Assembly (NCBI GenBank): GCA_002261195.1
Contig: MVBO01000004.1
Span: forward strand, 365,114-416,732
DNA from: Bifiguratus adelaidae
Lineage: Eukaryota > Mucoromycota > Endogonomycetes > Endogonales
Length of the DNA: 51,619 nt
Direction of reading: 5' to 3'
In this document: positions 26,109 to 39,138 of the stretch, one piece after another
How positions within the stretch are numbered: position 1 is the first letter of the stretch
Layout: each line of letters opens with the position of its first letter
Program-made: the position numbers and the translations under genes
Notes under the pieces: model-generated
What the model saw: only the letters and a program-made list of their open reading frames with translations
Database searches by the model: none
Told to the model about the DNA's origin: nothing

Positions 26109-28947
26109 ATGGTAGGGACTTGCGTTTACCCTCGAATAGTATGCAGAGTCAAACCTGCTGTCGAGGGACAAGCACAGGAGGAAGTTGTGAGTGTGAGAGG
26201 CAACACGTTACGTGTAGCGGCTGTGCGACGTCGACGTAGAAGCCTAGAATATGAGTGAGTTCTTCCTTGTGAAAGCGACCGTTAACCATCAACTGATGGG
26301 TTTTCGAGATTCAACGCGTGTTATGATCATACATGCCAGCAAGCAGCGCTTTTTGATGCCGAAATACGTCCGATGCTTGATCACGTTTGTCATGGGAAGG
26401 TGAGCAAAGTCGTCTCCATGACCATTGCCAGCCAAGAAACATGTCCTTACATAATGAGCAGAAAGCTACCATCATTGCATATGGCTCTCCTGGCTCTGGT
26501 ACGTCAAACTTTGCTGCGTCGTCCGAGGTAGCCACTGACTGTCGGAACAGGAAAGTCTTTCACCTTACATGGATCACGAGAAAATCCTGGCATCGCGTCC
26601 AGAGCCCTTTCAGAACTCTTGGATTACTGCCATAGATGTAACAGCGGCATAAAAGTGGCCGTATCTCATATCGAGATTGCAAATGATGAAATTCGTGACC
26701 TTTTGGTGCAACAAGATTCCGTAAGCTTATCGCCGTGGTTCTTGAGAAGCCAACGACCTTAATTACTGCCGATAGACTTCCCACCTTACGGTGCACGAAA
26801 ACAAGAATGGAGACGTTTCGATTGCCGGCTTATCCAAGGTGAGCCAAAGTTTGACAAGTTTTTGCTCTTCCTCAATGGCCTGCTCATCGCAGAGAGACGT
26901 CACTTCAATGGAGGACTTTTGGAGCCTTGATTGGTGGGTTCATTTTCCCTTCTGAAAACATAGTCGTCTGATCTTCGTCATAGTCTCGCACGCGAAAGCC
27001 ATGCTGCGCTTGTTTCCTCAGATACGCCATCACCTAAGACGCACAGCATTATGTGGTTTGACGTTTTCAAACATTATGCCAGCAATTGTACCACGCATGT
27101 TAATCATGGGAGGATCATGTTTGTCGATCTGGCTCGACCGGAGGACAACCGCAAGATGGGCAGCAAGACATCGGCAAATGGCACGTCAGGTGCCATCAAC
27201 CAATCACTGTTTGTTTTCGCTCAAGTCTTGGATGCTCTCCGCCGAGGCTTGGTAAGTAGTCCACAAATTGACATTTCCCAGCACTCATGTGCCATTATTT
27301 GCAGCAACGTGTGCCTTACCGAAACTCCAAGCTCACTCGAATACTTAAGCCGTGCTTTCAAGAAAGCCGGTTCAACCTTATCATTGCGAACATTGCACCT
27401 GAGCGCGTAAGTGATTCTCACATCAGCCAAGGAAGCACGCTAACGACACGGTTGCATGGACATTAGGCGGATGCAACAAATACCCTTCGGTAAGTACCCG
27501 TTTCCTATCTCGAAACGCTACATTGACGCCGGTCAACAGAACAATGAATGTTGTGACACAGCCGAGGTCAATTAGTCTTCAAAATGAGACTGTCTTCAAT
27601 GGCCGAGAAACTTCGCTGAATGAAAGGAAGCGCCAGCGCAAGGACAATGCCGCGCCTGACAACAACAAAAGGCAGTGTGTGTCCTTTGCTGCTGTCAAGT
27701 CGACCGACAATTCAACGGATGTGAATGCATTCGGAAGATATAGTGAGGGGCACAAACAATTCAAGGCTGATTGGGCAAATGACACACCATCAATGGAGAC
27801 TTTCCGAAGCCCGTTTGATATCAACACGCTTTACTGGCGATGCGAAATGATGTTTAAGCAGGAAAGAGAAAACATCCTGAGGTATGTCGCTCAAGGGAAC
27901 AAGAAAGGATCCATCTAAACGACCAAAAGCCTCGTCTCGGAAATCCAACAGACCATGCGAGAAGAAATGAATGAGATATGGGCCGAAATGGAACACAGAT
28001 TGTAAGTTTAGAGTAGATTCGCAGCGTCAAGGTTCACTCATATGGAATGGCAGTGCCTGTCGTAGCGACCGAGGGACGCACAGTCCATCTTTCAAAGCTA
28101 CACGTACACCTAAGTTGTTCATACCTCACAACGAGCCCTCGTCCCGTGCAAAGTACAGAGAGGCTGTGGCCTTGTTAGCTGAAGGTATAATTTGGTCTAG
28201 ACATTTAGACCTTCAACCTCACCCCGCTTTTCCGCAGGTCTACTAATAGCACCCGATCCAGCCAGTAGAGAGGATATACTTCAAAAACTAGCTCAAATGC
28301 GGCACGCGGAACCTAACGAAGCACCCCTTCTCCAGGCAAAAATAGAACAAGTAGCTCAGACCACAGAAGACTTTGCAAGAAGTCGATCGCCCAGCAACGA
28401 TAACGCACCCAGCACAATGCACAGTATGCTTGACCATTCAATGCAAGATCAAAAATGGGCGATGCTGGCCAAGCCCTTCAACGTCCATTTGCAATCTCCC
28501 ATTTACTCCACTGTAGGCTCCGTCCGTGCCCTGAGCATCAGTCCACTCTTCAAGGAATTCGATAATGTGTTTCCGGCTGATGGGCGCACACCTGTCTATC
28601 GGGACGCGTTACAACATCCAACGGTGGATGCGAGTGCCATGCGAGCAAAGGTGGTGGAACGCCTCTTGATCGTGGTCAATAGCGGCAATCTCAAACAATG
28701 TCAAAAGCTTCGAGCGGTTGGCAAAACGCGGGCTCAGCAGTTGGTGGATCTTTGTCAATCCATGCGTCCTCTTGGAGGTGTTCAGACCCTAGGCGATCTC
28801 AAGAAGGGCGGATTCAGCGATAATGTGGTGAAGGGCATGATTGATGTAAGTAAGGCCTGATAAGGAGATGATGATTGAACTGACATCTGCAAGGCTAATT
28901 TTATGTTGTTTGACGATCGAACGTGGCATGCTTTGCAGAATGCTTGA
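26109..28947 (+). CDS. Kinesin-10 (Kid/KIF22/NOD-like), divergent
   Basis: Chromosome-associated kinesin by family. The spliced motor starts RIVCRVKPAVEG and includes the P-loop AYGSPGSGKSFTLHGS, VSHIEIANDEIRDLL, DLARPEDNRKMGSK, SGAINQSLFVFAQVLDALRR and VPYRNSKLTRIL. The DNRKMG/SGAIN context matches KIF22 specifically. At the C-terminus, LRAVGKTRAQQLVDLCQSM with LGDLKKGGFSDNVVKGMID is a helix-hairpin-helix DNA-binding domain, as in KIF22. The last exon, after an intron at 28849-28896, adds ANFMLFDDRTWHALQNA. The middle is basic and poorly conserved, with a short coiled coil (EIQQTMREEMNEIWAEMEHR). About ten short introns. Oddities: switch I reads ARESH instead of SSRSH, and switch II has Arg-Pro where DLAGSE has Gly-Ser, so ATP turnover is doubtful. 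Confidence 0.85.
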
Positions 28948-29106
28948 CGTGTTGCAGGGCATCACATACCTCGACGATCCAGATTTTTGTACTTTATATT
29001 TAAAGTCTATGTCAATGTCTAGAGTGTACTCTACCCACGAGCACAGCATGGTGTACATTCTCTACCGTGTAATAATGAAGAAGAGTCTCAACATTCATGG
29101 TGTCTT

Positions 29107-31005
29107 CTACAACACTGCTTCAACAACACCTTTCCCGTTTTCGAGAATCAACCGACGATCAATCACCTCCGGCACTTCTTCTTCGTGATGCGTGACAAAG
29201 ATCAACGATTGGTCCGGTCGGAGCGCGTTCGACAAGTAAGCGTTACATTGAGCGATCGTGGGCGGATCCAAGCCTTGATAAGGCTCATCCCATATCAAAA
29301 GGGGAGGCGATTTGACGAGACTTCGAACGAGCAACACCAAACGTTGCTCAGCCATCGACAAGTCTCCAAATCGGCGGCGTGCCTTGTTGACACGACTGTC
29401 GGATGAATCTTCACCGTCAAGGATTCGATCCACATCTAAGCCAATGCCACGCATCACTTCCTCAATGCGTTTCCTCTCCTCCTGCGTGACCTTGCCGGGA
29501 GCGACGACGACGTCCCTGAAGCCACTGGCAGCTGCTTGAAGAGGTGTCAGGTTGGGGTTAAAGTACAAGTGGAGTTCGGGGCTAATGAGACCAACTTTGC
29601 GCTTGATATCCCAAATGGTTTCACCGGATCCTCTGGGACGTCCAAACAATTCAATCTGATTTGCGTAGGCTTGAGGATGATCACCAGTGAGCAGCGAAAG
29701 AAGGGTTGTCTTGCCAGAGCCTAGATGAACGATGAGACACCTTACGCATCGACATCAAATGAAAACTGACCGTTAGCACCAAACAATGCCCACCGCTCAC
29801 CGCCACGAACACGCCAGTCGAGACCTTGCAAAATAGGCTTGCCTCCATACGACACCTTGATGTCCTTCAAATCAATGATGGGACTACCTCGTGATCGCAC
29901 GTCCATGTCGTTGGTCGATAGAGATGAGAGAAGAGCGTCCTGAATGGGTATTGGTGCAGCCTTCCTACTCCATTCTCTCACTCGAAGAGTCGTCTTGTCT
30001 TCAACGACGCCACTCGCAGTGTGTTTCCGCTGGGCTAGCCAGTCATGTTTCTCGCCCTTCCAAGCGACCGTGCCATGATCTGTAAGCTCGAGTACATGGG
30101 TCACAAAATCGGGTATCTCATCCTGTAGACGTAAGACAAGGAGAACGTGGGTCGATGTCGTTTGGACCACATTGCCTAAAATGCCCCCGAGCTTTGTTCG
30201 CGTTCCCTTGTCTAAGCCCACTACGAACAAAATGCTTTGATGAGCGAGCTGCGCTCTATTTCATACCACAAGCTTGCTTACTCATTGGTTCATCCAAGAT
30301 GACAAAAGGATAGCCCTTATAAAGAGCTCGTCCAATTCTCGCTCGACGCGTCTGTCCATTCGATAGCTTCATGAAGGAGAGATCCAAGAGCGGGGCGAGA
30401 TTCAGCAGGCTCGGAATATCCGGTTGACCTGGTTTTGTCTGTTGCGTGGCGGTCAATCCGAGGTACGATCGCAGCGTAATGTCATCATGTGGATCACTAT
30501 ACCACCATGTCAGTCTTCCATGCCATCCCATCCAGAGATCCAGCTTGCCTGAAATTAAATCGCTCCTGATAGTAATGCTTTCCATACGAGAACATGCTTG
30601 AGTTCTCCCGAAACGACACCAGTTTGATGTTGTCTGCCGGCAATCTTGAGTGCCTGGATGTTGCCAAATCGTTGCTCTCCCTTAGAAACGGGTATTGTAT
30701 AGCTAGCGGCGGTTGAGTTCGGTGTTGCCCGGTCAATGTCTGTGATAACCGACACGTTCAGCACATATACGTACCACATGTTGTTTACATGCACTTGCCT
30801 CGGCGAGAGTTGTCTTTCCAGCACCACCTCTACCGGTAATGACCCAATTCTCCCCTTCCTTCACTTGCCATGTCACCTCCTTCAGAATGGGCTCATTCTG
30901 CCCCACGCGATAAATGGTAGCCTTTTGAAAGTCTATGAGAGGTCTTGTGGATAGAAAGCGACGTCCAAGTCGAAGAGGATGTGTGATTGGAACCATAGTG
31001 AACAA
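29107..31005 (-). CDS. Twin-ABC ATPase (yeast YDR061W-like)
   Basis: Soluble protein with two ATP-binding cassettes and no membrane helices. The start MFTMVPITHPLRLGRRFLST looks like a mitochondrial presequence; an inner Met at 30996 is possible. Domain 1 has Walker A GRGGAGKTT, signature LSNGQTRRARIGRAL, and Walker B FVILDEPM. Domain 2 has Walker A GANGSGKTT (split by an intron near 29720-29770), signature-like LSMAEQRLVL and Walker B LLIWDEPYQGLD, then the switch His in FVTHHEEEVPE. The second signature lacks the usual GGQ. Two consecutive introns use GC instead of GT donors. It converges with the kinesin gene, 159 bp between stops. Role unknown; the family resembles bacterial ModF. Confidence 0.85.
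30497..30548 (-). other. GC-AG intron (second) in ABC gene
   Basis: On the coding strand the exon ends CAG and the intron starts GCAAGC and ends TATAG, 52 nt. Removing it joins RFNF to SDPHDDITLR; without removal the frame stops soon after. No suitable GT donor lies nearby. Confidence 0.75.
30740..30798 (-). other. GC-AG intron (first) in ABC gene
   Basis: The coding strand reads GAG then GCAAGT, a textbook GC donor, and ends ATCACAG, 59 nt. Splicing joins KTTLAE to TLTGQHR, the expected continuation of the Walker A helix. Confidence 0.8.
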
Positions 31006-31176
31006 GCCATGTCCGGTATTTCAATCCACATAGATGATCTTTTGACATGCCATCATTGAATTTAATTCATTATGGAATTGAACCATGAGACATCAGCGCA
31101 TCTCTCATGCATGGCTCTCTCAGAGTAAGAGACATGTTGGCACGATGGAGCAATGCAGCAAAAGGACGCCAAAAAA

Positions 31177-31249
31177 TGCCTTCTACCAGAGTCGAACTGG
31201 TGACCTTCTGCTTACTAGGCAGACGCTCTGCCAACTGAGCCAAGAAGGC
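31177..31249 (-). tRNA. tRNA-Thr (anticodon AGU)
   Basis: A 73-nt cloverleaf without intron: acceptor GCCTTCT/AGAAGGC with discriminator A, D-arm GCTC-AGTTGGCA-GAGC, anticodon stem TCTGC/GCAGA around loop CTAGTAA (anticodon AGT), and T-arm ACCAG-TTCGACT-CTGGT. The B box GGTTCGANNCC-like element is AGTTCGACTCT. Six T's follow immediately (31171-31176 on the plus strand as A's), a pol III terminator. Confidence 0.95.
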
Positions 31250-31452
31250 ACTGTTTTCAGAAATTTCCCGGTGATACAACCTTTGAATGCTTATAATGTA
31301 ATTAATTCATTCCCAAGGCCCAAAATAGCAAGTTCTCACCGGTTTTGGCAAACCGCATTGCCGGAACACAGTCAATTACATTTTGGATCTATTCACAAAA
31401 GATTGTAATATACAAGGATATACATTGATACATTACATTAAGATAGAGTAGT

Positions 31453-34400
31453 TTAGGCTTTCTTGCGTCTTTTGGACTTTCCTGTCGTCCCATTGTCTGT
31501 CCTCGTTGTCTTTCGGACAGATTTCGAAAGGACCGATTCTTCTACGTCATCTCTCCTTGGGGTCGACGCGTCGTCAGATGTTAGAGTAGTGCTTAGCAGG
31601 TTACTGCCATGCTGTAGTGAGATGGCACCATATTTGAGTGCAGCAGTCTTCTTTAAGGCGTTCACCAGTTCTGCAATGACGATGGGTTTGGCGATGTATC
31701 CATCACATCCAGCTTGCATGCACATGTCCTTGTCACCTCTCATCGCATTGGCTGTCATTGCAATAATGACGGGGCGCTTATCCTTGCTGTAGCGATCGCA
31801 CAAGATTCTGGTTGCCGTTAACCCATCCATATTGGGCATGTTGACATCCATAAAGACGATATCGTACGACTTTTTGGCAATCGAATCCAGCGCCATTTGT
31901 CCGTCATTGGCAAGATCGGCATCGAAGCCCATCTTGCGCAATATTTGAACCGCGACTTTCTGATTTACAGGATTGTCTTCAGTGATGAGGATCGTCAATG
32001 GTCCGGTTCTGTCGACTAGTTTCAGTGGGATGCCAGGACGCGTCTCGTTGCTTGGAGGAACGGAAGCAGGTAAGGCATGCTCTGCATCATTTTGAAGGAA
32101 GGCGTCATATAGGCTGCTCCACAAACGCCCACGCTTCACCGGTTTTGTGAGTACGGCAGCAATCTTCAGGTCGGCAATGTCTTGGCCGATATTGAATCCG
32201 ACCGGAATCATTAGCAGGATCTCCAGGGAATGTCCAATCTCTGACGTCGACTCTCGTTCTCGAATTCGTCGAATCAGTTCGAGACCATCCGCACCAGGTT
32301 TCCAGCCATTGTGTGCGCTAGGAGGATCCAATATTGCATCAACGATAACAATGTTGACCTTGTCATCAGACCGAACAATGTCCATGGCTGCATGAGCATT
32401 GTTGATGGTCATGGTTTTCAAGCCCCATTCCTCCACTTGCTGCTTGAGAATCATTTGATTAGTCGCATTATCCTCCACGACGAGGCATTTGCGCGATTTC
32501 AAGAGCTTTAAACGACCCTCCTGGTTGCGATTGGTGTTATCACTGCTTGATTCAGGAACAAGAGATGTCCGAACTGTGAAGTGAAAGATTGAACCTTTCC
32601 CCAATTCACTTTCCACCCACATGCGACCACCCATGAGTTTGCACAAACGTTCGGATATGTTGAGACCCAAACCGGTACCTCCGTGTGTGCGTGAGATAGA
32701 CGGATCTACTTGACTAAACAACCGGAAGAGACGATCGAATCGTTCTTTGGGTATACCAATGCCCGTGTCGGCAACGCTGACGTAAATGATGTGAGTCGTG
32801 GAGTTTGCAAACTTGGAGTCTGCACCAGCGATCCAGTCAGACGTACTGCTGCCGCTGTGTGAAGGATCGGAATTCATGAGGCCGCGCCTTTCGGCTTCTT
32901 CGACCGTGTAAAGCTCCGTCGAGATGATCACTTGACCGACTTCCGTAAACTTGACAGCATTGCTCAGTAAGTTGATGACGATTTGACGGAAACGGATCGA
33001 ATCACCAAGGATCATGTTGAGCGTTTCATCTCCACTCCTGTTCCAGTATGCGAGCTCTAGCCCTTTGAGGGCCGACTTGCTACTTAGTACATCCAACGCG
33101 CCTTCGATACAGGTTCGCAAGGAAAATGGATAGAACTCGAGATCGAGCTTTCCAGTTTCAATTTTCGAAAAGTCGAGGATGTCGTTGATAAGGTGCAAGA
33201 GTTCTCCACTACTGGAACGAATGGTTGCCACATAATCCATTTGCACGGCATTCAATCCGCTCTCTTGTAATAGACCAGTCATGCCAATTACTGCATTGAA
33301 CGGTGTGCGAATTTCTAAGAACAAGTTAAGCCATAGAGAACAGACCTCGATCTTGGTACCTACCGTGACTCATATTGGCCAAAAAGCTGCTCTTCATTTG
33401 CGTAGCCTGCTCTGCGTAGTCTTTAGCCTTCCGCATCTCTTCTTCCGCTTTTTGTCGTTCGGCAATCTCTTGCTTCAGGTGATCATTCTTGGCCATGAGC
33501 TCATTGGTGCGTACGCGAACCTTCTCTTCCAGCGTTCTATTATACTCTTCAATTTGCCCTTGAGATTTTCGAAGGCTTTCATTTGCATCTTCCAACTCCT
33601 TGTATAATCGCGCTTTCTGTATGGAAATAGCCGCTTGAGAAGAGAGGAGTTGCAGAATGTCAATGCGTTCTTGGGTGAAACCATCAAAGACTTGATTATT
33701 CTCCAGATACAGCAATCCAACGAGTCGACCCTGATGCATGATGGGTGTGCAGAGCAAGCTTTTTGGAGAATGCTTGATCATGTACGGTTCGTTTGTCAAC
33801 AGAGGTAGCCTTTGGGCAGATGTGTTGATGATGGAGTTCTTGGTGCGTGCTACATAATTGATAATGGCGACCGGTATTTCGTCCTTGCAGTCCTCGAGGG
33901 GCGATGATTGCTTCCGAGTCACCACCTTTGATGGGTTAACGGTCGCAGCCGCAGATGCCTCAATAAAGAGTTCGCCATCGTTATCGAGTAAGAGCACAGC
34001 TCGCTCCGCTCCAGCTGTTTGCAGCAAAATCCGCATCAATTTATCAATCAATTCGTCCAACTGGATCTCTTCTGAGATTACCAAACTGGCTTGCATGACG
34101 GTGTTCAGATCGAGCTCCACATACGTGTTGACAGTCGATTCCATGCGACCTGCTCCTGGAGAGTACGGTTGAGTGCTACTACTGACTAGTCGCGAATGCC
34201 TGAGGGAAATGTCAGACGATCTTCGATTCATATACCCTGGCGCAGCTTGGAAATAGTTGTCATCGTCAGGCATATCTGTTCCCGATCGCGATGTCGCAAC
34301 CGCGAATTTGTTGCCATAGGTAGTGCCCAACTTGTTGGGTATCAGGATAGTACTAGGTAAGCTTCCGTAACTGGATCCAGAAGAACTGGACCCAATCATG

Positions 34401-37400
34401 GTCGGTGTCCCAGTCGAAGGCGATATGAAGGTTTTGGTCAAGTCGCTTTGCTCTCCTAAAGCAGTGGCATTTGATGATAGGATGGAGTATAGGCGATTGT
34501 ATCGTGTTGTCAGGTCTCTTGTCTTGGCAGTGGCACCCCATTGCATGTATCCATAATAAGCTTCGACCAAATAGTCGTCTCCGACACGCATCCGCTTCCT
34601 TGCGTAAAACATTTCGGCCGCCAATTCATTGGCGATCGCTGCATCCTGCAAGATGCCGTGCTCCTTGGCCGTAGTAATGGCACCATCAAACTCATCCATG
34701 GCTTCTAATACGGTGCCATCGACAACCCAAGTAGTCAGACCCTGTAAAATTTGGTGCTTTTGAGCAAAAGTAGTAGGCGCATGCTTGGACCAGACATGGA
34801 TCTTGTCAATGATCGTTTTGACTTGCTTCTTATCTGCCTCCTCAAGGGGTTGATCACGAGCACAATCCAATAGAATGAGCGCATGATAAAACATGATGTG
34901 CCCCACATAGAGAGTACCGACACCGTAGACAAGATGCTCCATGGCGAGCCTGCTCCAAGTCAAGGCTTCTTCCTTCTTGCGATATAACCAGCAGAGAAAC
35001 GCCTTGAAATGGTACACCAAGAGCATATTCAGAAACCATCCTTTCTCCTTCACGATTAAAAGATGTTCTTTCTCACTAAAGATCGGTCCTGCGAAAACTT
35101 CGGGTTGGTTCGCACGGCGGTCCTTTAGGTTGAGGACGAATTGATGGCCAATTGAGATATACGAGTTACCAATCTCTTGTTTGAATCGCCGTACAAGAGC
35201 CGTGTAATGCTGGAAACTTGACAAGACCGTCTCCAATTCCTCACCTGCATACATGAGGTATACACAGTACTCCATGCCGGCGTATCCAGTGTATTCACCA
35301 TTGGCGGTCGATATGCCTTCCTGGATTGCCACTTTAAAATTTGGCATACAATTCCGCAGTGGTTCATTCCAGCATTGAATGTGGCTCGCATACACCTTGT
35401 AGACTGGACATTTGATGGAGGTCCGAGGAAACAGGGAACAGCAGGTGATGGCCAGCTTCCCAAATTCATAACTGTTGGTGATGGAGAGTGAGGCCTGATA
35501 CGCGTCTTCTAGGTCAGTTGCCTTGCCACTCAACATCAGACCGTATAAGCAGAATGCGTAGGCGGATTCGGGCAGCAAACCGTACTTGATACAAATGTCG
35601 ACGGCGGAGAATATGATTGTGCCTAAAAGTCCGGGCTTGCCGAAATAAGTGGGTGGGATGAGCGTGATGAGGATCTTCATCATCTGCGCATTGGTAGGAT
35701 CGGACATGATGGGCAAATTAGCCAATTGCTTGATTTGGGCGGTAGGAATAGCATCGATATCCTTGCTCAATCTCTGACAGTATGCATCGCAATCCTCGGG
35801 CGAATCGGGAATGGGTAAACCCAGATCACGTAAACCCATCGTGCCCGTGTCCATGGCATCCAAGACTCGACCTTCGGCAGTATAACACTTTAGATATCGT
35901 TCCGAGATCTGACCGCGCTTTTCCAGCAAGGTCGTCTTGTTCCTCATGACTGTTAACGTCTTTTTGGTGGGTTCAAACATGGACATGGCATATTGTACAT
36001 CGGCGAGCTCGAGACACAGCTGGCTTGTCAAGTCATATTCCTTCTCCCACGCGTCCTGCAAACCAGCAAGCAAGTCTGCGGACTCGATTCCTCGGAGAAA
36101 CAAGAGGCCCATTTCGACATACTTGTACGCAGCCTCAAAGGCCGAAGACGACTTGGCTTTCGCACTGGCCATGAGATTGAGACGTGCGGCACGAACGACA
36201 TCTTTGCGCTCATACTCCTGTATAAGCAGTTGGGCACCAGCGTTCAACTGATTGACGATATCGAAAATCTTGTGGGCCATAAAGTCCATCTGTCGCTGAC
36301 TGCTGGGCGTAGACTCGGAAGAGATGCCGCTGCTGGGCGTGAGAGGAGCCGATTGTCGTGAGGACTCTTCGTCCACGAACTGCAATAGCAGAAAGCCAAT
36401 CTTGAGATGAGTGCGCTGTCGTTCATCGTCTGGTATCGTCATGTAAGCCGCTTGTTGGACGCGATCATGAAGGAAGCGAAATTGGATGACAATGTCTTCA
36501 TCCGATACTGCGCATTCGCCCGTTGCTGGATCTACATGGAACGGGATACGTCGAGCATGTGAAAGGAATTCGTCTGCTCGACCCGAGCTCGAACTATCAC
36601 GCCGCTTCAAGGGCTGGCTTTCGCCAGTGGCACCCGAAGTCGCATGGATCAGCGCATTCCATACATCCATTTTTAGATCGCTCTTCTGCTCGCTCTGAAC
36701 ATAGGCCAAAGGTATCTTGTACTTTTGGTCAAGCGGAATGATAAGTTCGAACAGGAGCGCGTCCCAAAGCTCCGACATGGTCGTGATCAGATCCTTTTCG
36801 TTGACAACGGACAAGACATCCGAGGTGAAACGGTTCCCGATACAACTGGCCAGCCGCATGACATTTTGCGTTCGGGCGGGAAGTTGCTTGATTTGACCAC
36901 TGACGAGCTCCACCACATTGGGTGATATCTCCTGTTTGATGATGGTTTGAATGTCCCATGTCCATCGCTTTGTGGCAAAATCAAAGGTCAAGAACCCCTC
37001 GCGATACAAGAGTTTGAGTAACTGAAGCACAAAGAAGGGATAGCCTTTGGTCTTGTCATAGATCAGTCGACTCAAATAATAACTCGAACCCTTCTCCTCA
37101 ATGTCTTCTTCGGGACCGCCATGAGGAACGCTGAGGGTTGCGCACACGATGTCGTTCACACTCGTCAAATCCAATGGTTCCAAGTCAATCACATGTAGAG
37201 GGACCCGTCTTTCCATCTCGATACTCTCGAGTATACCGACGAGACTATGTGTTGGGTCGACTTCATTGGATCGATAGGCGCCGATGAGTAATATGCTGCT
37301 TGTTTCGGGATTGTACAAGATCTTTTTGAGCAAATTCAGCTCGGATTCCGAGGACCAATGTAGATCATCTGTCATGAACCATGAGTACACCGCAGCATAG

Positions 37401-39138
37401 CGCAAGCAAAAAGGAACATTTACCTAGGAACAAGACGAGCGATGAATCTTGGCCAAACACGCCCAACAAGCGCATCAACACGCGCGTGAACCGAGCCTCA
37501 TTTTCGGCGGGACCCAAAATGGGTACGTCCGGTTGTGGTCCGATAATACTCGTCAGTTCCGGCACGACATCCGTCACTACTTTACCGTCTGCGCCGACGG
37601 CCTCTGTCATTTTAAGACGCCATTGATCGAGTGCCTGGGCTGATTCGGAAAGCAACTGCCGCACCAGGTCTCGCACTGCCTGAATGATGGATACAAAGGG
37701 AATATCGCGCTGAAACTGGTCGAATTTAGACATGGTGAAATAGCCTCGGGCTTCAATGACGGGTCGCTGTACTTCTTGAATTAAGGCTGTTTTACCCACA
37801 CCACTGTAACCTCGGACAATAACACAGGCTCTCTTTCGTTCCTCTTTGACACTGGCGAACGAGGCCAACAAGACGTCAACTTCACGCTGCCGCCCAAATA
37901 ATTTTTGAGGCAAGGTAAATTGCGAGGAATGATCCCATTCGCCCACCCGAAACGCATCAAACTTGGCCGATACATGCGCTTGATCCATCTCATCCAGAGA
38001 ATCTCGCCAGCAAAAGTCGGCAATCTTCTGATCCGTACACAGTTTCCATAGCTCTTCGATGTCGGCCTTCAAGCCTTCGGCACTCTGATACCGTTCTTCA
38101 GGCGATTTGGCCATGAGTTTGCAAACCATGTCACTGATGGGTCTGGGAATCGTCGAAATGAGTGTATGAGGGGATACCACGGGTTCGGCAATGTGTTGAT
38201 GCATAAGTTGTAACGGATCGGTGGCGAGGAAGGGTAGTCGGCCCGTGATGATTTCGTAAAAGGTGCATCCAAGGGCATAAAAATCGCACCGCTTGTCCAC
38301 AATCCGATTCTGTCGTTGGAGAGCCATGAATCAACCAAACGCAAATGGCTTTGCATTTACTTACCATGCGCCCCGTGTTTTCTGGAGCCAGATAAGCCAA
38401 GGTTCCTTCGACCATACCACTTGGCCCGCCGACGCCTCTTGTCTCCTCTCCTCCCAGCGACACGGTCGTCATCTCTCGCTCTAGACGACTAGCATGGATG
38501 AAATTGCTCAGTTTGACTCGGCCACGTGTATCGATCGAGATGACATTGGGACTGATGTCCTTGTGAATAACGTGATGTTGATGAAGATGGAGGAGAATGT
38601 TGGCCATTTGATGCGCGATAAATAGGAATGGCAAGAGATGAAAGCGAGGTATCGGTACCTTTACCGCCACAATGCCACTTTGACTGATCGTCGGTGATCC
38701 ATAATACACGGGCGACGTACCTTCGGGCGGAACGGTCAAATTGGATGCGGACAGAAAGAGGTTTCGAAGACTGACAATCGAGGCATCGTAGGGAAAGATG
38801 ACGAGTAGACCTCGCGCGGTCGATTCAATGTCGATCGGTCGAACGATACCGTGTATATCCTCGGGAAGCGTTGTCAATATCTTGTATTCGTACCGAAGCT
38901 TGGTGATCTCGTACAGGTTGGCGGCGCACGTTTTTATCCATACGTTCCGTCGTCGATGTATCGAGTAAGCCATAAAGACGTGTACGCGAGGGCTATTGAT
39001 GGCATAGTGTTGAACGTGACGATAGCCGGGAAACTCGAATGCCGGAGGACTGATGTGTTGCGCTGTGATGGGAGACCGTGGCGGTAGATCCGCCAATGTC
39101 AAGTTTGGCTTTGCCCGCTTCGCACCACCATTCTCCAT
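31453..39138 (-). CDS. Group X-like hybrid histidine kinase with N-terminal (pseudo)kinase
   Basis: Very large two-component sensor, about 2,500 residues, with three introns. Order: protein-kinase-like domain (about 39000-38050; VIHKDISPNVISIDTRGRV, then LSNF, GTLAYLAPENTGRM, DFYALGCTFYEIITGRLPF); AAA/NACHT-type ATPase with P-loop RGYSGVGKTALI and a DDLHW Walker B; a long helical TPR-like region; a GAF domain near 34100-33650 (AGAERAVLLLDNDGELF); coiled coil; HisKA with the phospho-His in ANMSH-EIRTPF, split by an intron near 33317-33366; HATPase with NLLSNAVKF, VADTGIGIP and GGTGLGLNI; receiver 1 (LVVEDNATNQ, IVDAI) and receiver 2 (ITEDNPVNQ, FMDVNMPNMDG, TKP-like IAKPI). The tail is basic (GKSKRRKKA), a possible nuclear signal. 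Start at ATG 39138 (MENGGAKRAK). This matches fungal kinases such as S. pombe Mak2/Mak3, which sense peroxide. The DFG Asp of the N-terminal domain is Asn. Confidence 0.93.
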
